Origin: Candidatus Rhabdochlamydia sp.
Lineage (GTDB): Bacteria; Chlamydiota; Chlamydiia; Chlamydiales; Rhabdochlamydiaceae
Assembly (NCBI GenBank): GCA_030043815.1
Contig: JASHWX010000035.1
Location: 1 to 9,160 of the forward strand
Direction: 5' to 3'
Length of the DNA stretch: 9,160 nucleotides
Shown: positions 5,602 through 9,160 of the stretch, one piece after another
How positions within the stretch are numbered: the first letter of the stretch is position 1
Layout of the letters: each line of letters starts with the position of its first letter
The notes under the pieces: generated by a model
The model's input: only the letters and a program-made list of their open reading frames with translations
Database searches by the model: none
Told to the model about the DNA's origin: nothing
Made by a program: the position numbers and the translations under genes

Positions 5602-6474
5602 ATGGCAATCTTAATCAATAAAAAAACGAAAGTCATCACTCAAGGAATTACTGGAAAAGCCGGTCAGTTCCATACGGAGCAATGCCTATTGTACGGTTCA
5701 CAGTTTGTCGGCGGAGTGACACCTGGAAAAGGCGGCCAGCAAATCCTCGGCCTGCCCGTATTCGACACAGTCCATGAAGCAAAAAAAGCGACCCATTGCG
5801 ATGCGACGATGATCTTTGTACCTGCGCCTTATGCTGCCGATGCGATCATCGAAGCGGAAGATGCCGGGATTCCGCTGATCGTCTGCATCACCGAGGGGAT
5901 TCCCATTAAAGACATGATCGAGGTGAGCCGCATCATGCGCAGCAGCAAAAAGAGCCGCCTCATCGGCCCCAATTGCCCAGGCGTGATCACGCCCGACGAA
6001 TGCAAGATCGGCATCATGCCAGGATATATCCATAAGCGGGGCAAAATCGGCATCGTATCCCGCTCAGGCACGTTGACCTACGAGGCCGTGTGGCAAACGA
6101 CGATATTGGGGCTTGGTCAAACAACATGCGTGGGGATTGGCGGCGATCCGCTCAATGGAACGAATTTCATCGACGTCCTCAAGCTCTTTGTGGAAGACCG
6201 CGAAACGCAAGGGATTCTTTTGATTGGAGAGATCGGAGGAGATGCCGAAGAGCTCGCTGCAGAATGGATCAAAGCCCATTGCAAAAAACCTGTCGCCGCA
6301 TTTATCGCCGGCGTCACGGCGCCGCCTGGACGCAGGATGGGACATGCGGGAGCGATAATTTCTGGCGGAAAAGGAGACGCCGCAAGTAAAATGCAAGCCC
6401 TGAAATCGGCAGGCGTCATCGTCGCAGAATCTCCTGCTGAGATGGGGCAAGCGATGGCGAGGGCCATGAAATGA
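5602..6474 (+). CDS. sucD: Succinyl-CoA synthetase alpha subunit
   Basis: SucD binds CoA and carries the histidine that is phosphorylated during succinyl-CoA synthesis or cleavage. The 290 residues match the usual length. The N-terminal CoA-binding Rossmann domain has 'QGITGKAGQFHTEQ' and 'YGSQFVGGVTPGKGG' within about residues 14-44. The central part has GPNCPGVI and GIVSRSGTLTYE. The active-site histidine is H248 in 'GRRMGHAGAIISGGKGDA', and its partner glutamate is E210 in 'LIGEIGGDAEE', equivalent to Glu208 in E. coli. The ATG is three bases after the sucC stop, and GAGG at the end of sucC, about 11 bases upstream, can serve as its ribosome binding site. The stop codon overlaps the start of the next gene as ATGA, which indicates translational coupling to the protease gene. 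Confidence 0.98.
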   Translation: MAILINKKTKVITQGITGKAGQFHTEQCLLYGSQFVGGVTPGKGGQQILGLPVFDTVHEAKKATHCDATMIFVPAPYAADAIIEAEDAGIPLIVCITEGIPIKDMIEVSRIMRSSKKSRLIGPNCPGVITPDECKIGIMPGYIHKRGKIGIVSRSGTLTYEAVWQTTILGLGQTTCVGIGGDPLNGTNFIDVLKLFVEDRETQGILLIGEIGGDAEELAAEWIKAHCKKPVAAFIAGVTAPPGRRMGHAGAIISGGKGDAASKMQALKSAGVIVAESPAEMGQAMARAMK

Positions 6475-7619
6475 TTCAATTCCGCGGAAGAATCCCTGTG
6501 ACGATATACCCGACCTTTTGGCTTGTAGCAGCGATGATCGGCTATCTCTACAGCCAAAGCTTTTTAGGGACGCTCATCTGGGTAGGGATCATTTTTGTCT
6601 CGGTCCTGTTCCATGAATTCGGACATGCTGTGACAGCCATGCTGTTCGGTCAAAAGCCGCGCATCGAGCTCATCGCGCTTGGCGGCTTGACATTTCACGA
6701 TGGTCAAAAGCTTTCCTTTTGGAAGCAATTTCTCATCGTGCTGGACGGCCCGCTATTTGGATTTATCCTCGTCGTCATCGCACAATTGCTCATGCTCATC
6801 CCCGCCTTATCACAGGGATTGCCGGGTACCGTTCTCTCTTGGGCAAGCGCGATCAATCTCTTTTGGACAATTGTCAATATCCTTCCCGTCATGCCTTTGG
6901 ACGGAGGTCAGCTTCTCCGCATCGTTTTAGAGGCGATATTTGGTTTAAAGGGCTTCAAGTACTCCCTCATCGGCAGCATGGCCGTTGCCATCGGGATCAG
7001 TTTGTACGCTTTTCTCATCCACCAATTTTTCATCGGCGCTTTCTTCTTTCTCTTCGCTTATCAAAGCTTCGACACCTTCCGCCGCACGCGCCACCTCTCC
7101 GAGACAGACCGCGACGATGGATTGAGAGAAGAGCTCGATCGCATTGAAGAGCTGATGCAGACAGGAAAAAAAGAAGAGGCCTATCGATTGTGCGATGGCA
7201 TTCGCCAAAAAGCGAAAAAGGGAATGATCTTCGAGCTCTCGACACAGTATCTCGCATTCTTAAAATACGAAAAGGGCGAGATCAAAGAGGCATATGATTT
7301 GCTTCGGTCCATCCGCGAAGAGCTCGGACCCGATGCATTGTGCCTGCTTCACAAAGCAGCCTTTGAACAAAAAGATTTTGCCCTTGTCGCAGAACTTGCC
7401 GGCACGTGCTTCCAGCATTGGCCTAGTGCAGAGACAGCGCTGCGCAATGCGCTTGCCCATGCCCAGCTCAAACAGCCGCAGCCCACTGTCGGCTGGCTCC
7501 ATACAGCATTGCAAGAAGGATTAGTCAACGCCAAGCAAGTGCTCGCCGATCCCACGTTTGATCCCGTCCGCGCAGATCCTTCTTTCCAACAACTTGAAAA
7601 AAATAGCAGCTCCTCATAA
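6471..7619 (+). CDS. Site-2-protease-type (M50) intramembrane metalloprotease with C-terminal helical/TPR-like domain
   Basis: The 382-residue protein has an M50 membrane domain (about 1-205) and a soluble tail. The zinc motif HEFGH is at 48-52, and the third ligand is expected in 'NILPVMPLDGGQLLR' (136-150, D144). The start 'FRGRIPVTIYPTFWL' is typical of bacterial M50 proteins. Hydrophobic segments lie near 14-30, 33-58, 86-110, 123-142, 166-184 and 186-199. No PDZ domain is inserted, so this is not RseP; the layout is nearer the SpoIVFB-like group. Residues 210-370 consist of helix pairs consistent with TPR-like repeats (for example 'GKKEEAYRLCDGIRQ', 'GEIKEAYDLLRSI'), ending in 'DPTFDPVRADPSFQQL', a C-terminal pattern familiar from TPR proteins. 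Such proteases cleave transmembrane substrates, often anti-sigma factors. The substrate here is unknown. The ATG overlaps the sucD stop by four bases. Confidence 0.93.
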   Translation: MIQFRGRIPVTIYPTFWLVAAMIGYLYSQSFLGTLIWVGIIFVSVLFHEFGHAVTAMLFGQKPRIELIALGGLTFHDGQKLSFWKQFLIVLDGPLFGFILVVIAQLLMLIPALSQGLPGTVLSWASAINLFWTIVNILPVMPLDGGQLLRIVLEAIFGLKGFKYSLIGSMAVAIGISLYAFLIHQFFIGAFFFLFAYQSFDTFRRTRHLSETDRDDGLREELDRIEELMQTGKKEEAYRLCDGIRQKAKKGMIFELSTQYLAFLKYEKGEIKEAYDLLRSIREELGPDALCLLHKAAFEQKDFALVAELAGTCFQHWPSAETALRNALAHAQLKQPQPTVGWLHTALQEGLVNAKQVLADPTFDPVRADPSFQQLEKNSSSS

Positions 7620-7637
7620 CATGCTCTTTCTAAAATT

Positions 7638-7644
7638 GAGGAGG
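7638..7644 (+). promoter_or_regulatory. Strong Shine-Dalgarno site of the outer-membrane protein gene
   Basis: GAGGAGG lies five bases before the ATG at 7650. It fixes that start and predicts high translation, as expected for an abundant surface protein. The 30-bp gap after the protease gene contains no visible terminator, so read-through from the sucCD operon is likely. Confidence 0.7.
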
Positions 7645-7649
7645 TTCCC

Positions 7650-9160
7650 ATGGCATCGCGTTTTTTTATTTCGCTGACCGCGTTTTCTTTAGCTGCCGGA
7701 ACCGCGTTTGCCATTCCTCCTGCTCCTCCGCAAATGCCTCAGCAAAATCAAGAAATCATTCAACAGCACGTTCAGCAACTCATTCAAGAGATTCAAGTCA
7801 ATGATGATGAACAACAACAACAGCCGAATAAAAAGAAACAAAAGAATAAAAATGAAAAGGAGGAAGAGGAGGTTTCCTTTGAGGATGAAGAGGAGTACGA
7901 TGAAGATGACGATTTCGTCGTCGAAGAAATGGAAGCCAAGCGGCGCGTCGCCTTCCCTCAAAAAAGAGACCCCGAAGTTCCCGTCAGCCCTCCCAAAGGA
8001 AAGCAAAAAGCCCATTTTGCTGGGGCCCGCCGGCCGGAGCCCAATGTTGCAAGCGCCGAAGCCCCCAAAAAGAAACGCTCGACCATTAAAAACAAATGGG
8101 TCAAGAGCAAAACCCATCCCAAAATCGACAGAAAAAAGCCAAGCGTGGAAATTGCCGATGCCCCAGCAGAGCTTTCTTCCGACAGGCCCTATTACAAACG
8201 ATCGAATTTGCTCGATTATCAGGCCCCTCTGATCGTTGCGGATGATGAAGACGATGCTCCAGAGCCCATGCATGAAGAATTAACGGAAGGAGAGCTCTAT
8301 CCCAAAGGAGGATTTCTCGCGCCCCGAGGGCATATTTTCTTCACCGGAGAATGGTTGTATTGGAGGGTCAGACAAGAAGGGATGGAATACGCCCCGTCTA
8401 AGAAATTGCACTTTAATTTTAAATCAGGCTATCGCGTTGGGCTCGGGGTGCATTTGCCTCAAGACAAATGGGACATGTATGTCAATTACACCCGCTACTT
8501 TCCTGCCCATGCTGCTAAAACAAGCGGTCTTTTTTACCCGCTTTTCTTATTTGGCGCGACAACAGCTACCGAGGCACATGCGCATTGGTCGATCGAATTT
8601 CAAACGATCGACGTTGCGATCGGCCGCCCCTTTTACATTTCAGATACCCTTGTGTTTCATCCATTCTTTGGGATAAAAGGCGCCTGGATCCACCAGCATG
8701 CCCATGTCCTTTATCAAGGCGGTGCAATTCCCGCCGGCCAGACCTACCGCACCTATTTTAAAAACGATTTCAAAGGCGCCGGGCCCCTTCTCGGCATCGA
8801 TTCCAACTGGCGGCTCGGAGCAGGCTTTAGCCTCTTTGGAGATTTCGCTGCAGCCATCCCCATCGGTCAATTCCACAATAAGCAAATCCAGCATCAATTC
8901 AACGGCTCTGTCCCCATCGATATGACGATCCATAATAATCTTGCCAGCCCCAATGTTCAGCTCATCAGCGGACTTGCCTGGGACTGCAATTTTTGCAGTA
9001 AGATGTGCCATCTTGGATTTAGCGCCGGCTTTGAAGCTCAATACTGGTGGGATCAGAATCAAACAGAACTGTTCACCGACACCAGCCAGCCCATTTACGT
9101 GCGCCAGCAAGGATCCCTCGCCCTCTACGGTTTGACCTTCAAAGGGCGCCTGGATTTCTA
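7650..9160 (+). CDS. Legionella-MOMP-like (Lpg1974-type) beta-barrel outer membrane protein with long charged N-terminal region; stop codon cut by window edge
   Basis: The frame is open for 503 codons to the right edge. The last codon is Phe, followed by 'TA', almost certainly the first two bases of the stop. Residues 1-21 are a signal peptide (MASRFFISLTAFSLAAGTAFA). Residues 22-60 are Pro/Gln-rich, 61-97 run from a Lys-rich to a strongly acidic tract, and 98-225 are Lys/Pro-rich and probably disordered. From about 228 the sequence becomes barrel-like, with 'FFTGEWLYWRV', 'FKSGYRVGLGVHLPQDKWDM', 'YVNYTRYF', many alternating aromatic strands, 'FEAQYWWDQNQ' (461-471) and an ending 'LTFKGRLDF'. 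The terminal Phe is the usual signal for BAM-dependent insertion. These patterns fit the Legionella major outer membrane protein family that I associate with non-Chlamydiaceae chlamydiae. Its only three cysteines (446, 449, 453) are clustered. A pore or adhesin role is inferred. Confidence 0.88.
   Translation, partial: MASRFFISLTAFSLAAGTAFAIPPAPPQMPQQNQEIIQQHVQQLIQEIQVNDDEQQQQPNKKKQKNKNEKEEEEVSFEDEEEYDEDDDFVVEEMEAKRRVAFPQKRDPEVPVSPPKGKQKAHFAGARRPEPNVASAEAPKKKRSTIKNKWVKSKTHPKIDRKKPSVEIADAPAELSSDRPYYKRSNLLDYQAPLIVADDEDDAPEPMHEELTEGELYPKGGFLAPRGHIFFTGEWLYWRVRQEGMEYAPSKKLHFNFKSGYRVGLGVHLPQDKWDMYVNYTRYFPAHAAKTSGLFYPLFLFGATTATEAHAHWSIEFQTIDVAIGRPFYISDTLVFHPFFGIKGAWIHQHAHVLYQGGAIPAGQTYRTYFKNDFKGAGPLLGIDSNWRLGAGFSLFGDFAAAIPIGQFHNKQIQHQFNGSVPIDMTIHNNLASPNVQLISGLAWDCNFCSKMCHLGFSAGFEAQYWWDQNQTELFTDTSQPIYVRQQGSLALYGLTFKGRLDF
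7797..7910 (+). repeat. Low-complexity, purine-rich coding tract
   Basis: This part of the outer-membrane protein gene contains short tandem units: GATGAT, CAACAACAACAG, A-rich Lys codons and GAGGAAGAGGAGG. They encode a Gln run, a Lys run and an acidic run (residues about 51-88). It is nearly all purines on the plus strand over 7825-7871. No single unit repeats many times, so it is imprecise low complexity rather than a clean microsatellite. Confidence 0.6.

Noticed and set aside
6090..6557. Open frames on both strands across the end of sucD
   Set aside because: They have Arg/Ser/Pro-rich products without domains, fully inside unmistakable sucD and protease coding sequence.
7708..8232. Plus-strand frame of 174 codons in a different phase from the outer-membrane protein
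   Set aside because: It is an Asn/Lys/Arg-rich artefact of the same low-complexity tract; it lacks a ribosome binding site and a recognisable domain.
7689..8273. Open minus-strand frame of 194 codons rich in Leu, Ile and Phe, resembling a membrane protein
   Set aside because: It is the reverse image of the Lys/Glu/Asp-rich tract of the outer-membrane protein gene, since Lys and Glu codons read backwards as Phe and Leu codons. The plus-strand frame has a signal peptide, a strong ribosome binding site and a barrel domain.
1..9160. CRISPR arrays, tRNA or rRNA genes, insertion sequences, prophage or defence systems
   Set aside because: No regularly spaced repeats, tRNA-like cloverleaf, transposase motifs, terminal inverted repeats or defence-family domains were seen in the parts I could read; nearly all bases are accounted for by the listed genes.

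Overview
The window most likely comes from a member of the Chlamydiae outside the family Chlamydiaceae, an amoeba-associated 'environmental' chlamydia. Three things suggest this. A divergent ftsY / sucC-sucD arrangement is, as I recall, also found in Chlamydiaceae. A Legionella-MOMP-like (Lpg1974-type) beta-barrel protein is present, a type I recall being expanded in Waddlia- and Simkania-like organisms. Several genes match no widely conserved family. The lineage is an inference from gene content; no rRNA marker is present.

Layout. Positions 1-1290 (minus strand) hold three overlapping genes read leftwards: an all-helical protein of unknown function, a three-part protein whose C-terminal domain looks like a degenerate uracil-DNA-glycosylase fold (possibly a DNA polymerase III psi-like subunit), and the first 27 codons of a probable priA. 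A good promoter candidate lies just upstream. Positions 1375-2463 (minus) encode a LicD-family phosphotransferase with an extra hydrophobic N-terminal region. A 54-bp gap with a 10-bp palindrome separates it from a divergent gene (2518-3192, plus) for a secreted protein of two similar beta-rich halves. That gene converges on a small, well-signalled 68-codon ORF (3185-3391, minus). Next comes ftsY (3443-4378, minus), the signal recognition particle receptor.

From 4441 to the right edge everything is on the plus strand and tightly packed, as in one operon. It runs sucC and sucD (succinyl-CoA synthetase beta and alpha), then a site-2-protease-type intramembrane metalloprotease with a helical-repeat tail whose ATG overlaps the sucD stop, then a 503-residue outer-membrane barrel protein. 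The last protein has a signal peptide, about 200 residues of highly charged low-complexity sequence, and a C-terminal barrel ending in Phe. Its stop codon is cut by the window edge after two bases.

The sucCD pair carries out the substrate-level phosphorylation step of the TCA cycle, and FtsY and the envelope proteins connect protein targeting with the cell surface. No tRNA, rRNA, CRISPR array, insertion sequence or convincing rho-independent terminator was seen. No gene-free stretch exceeds 300 bases; the longest gaps are about 50-85 bp.
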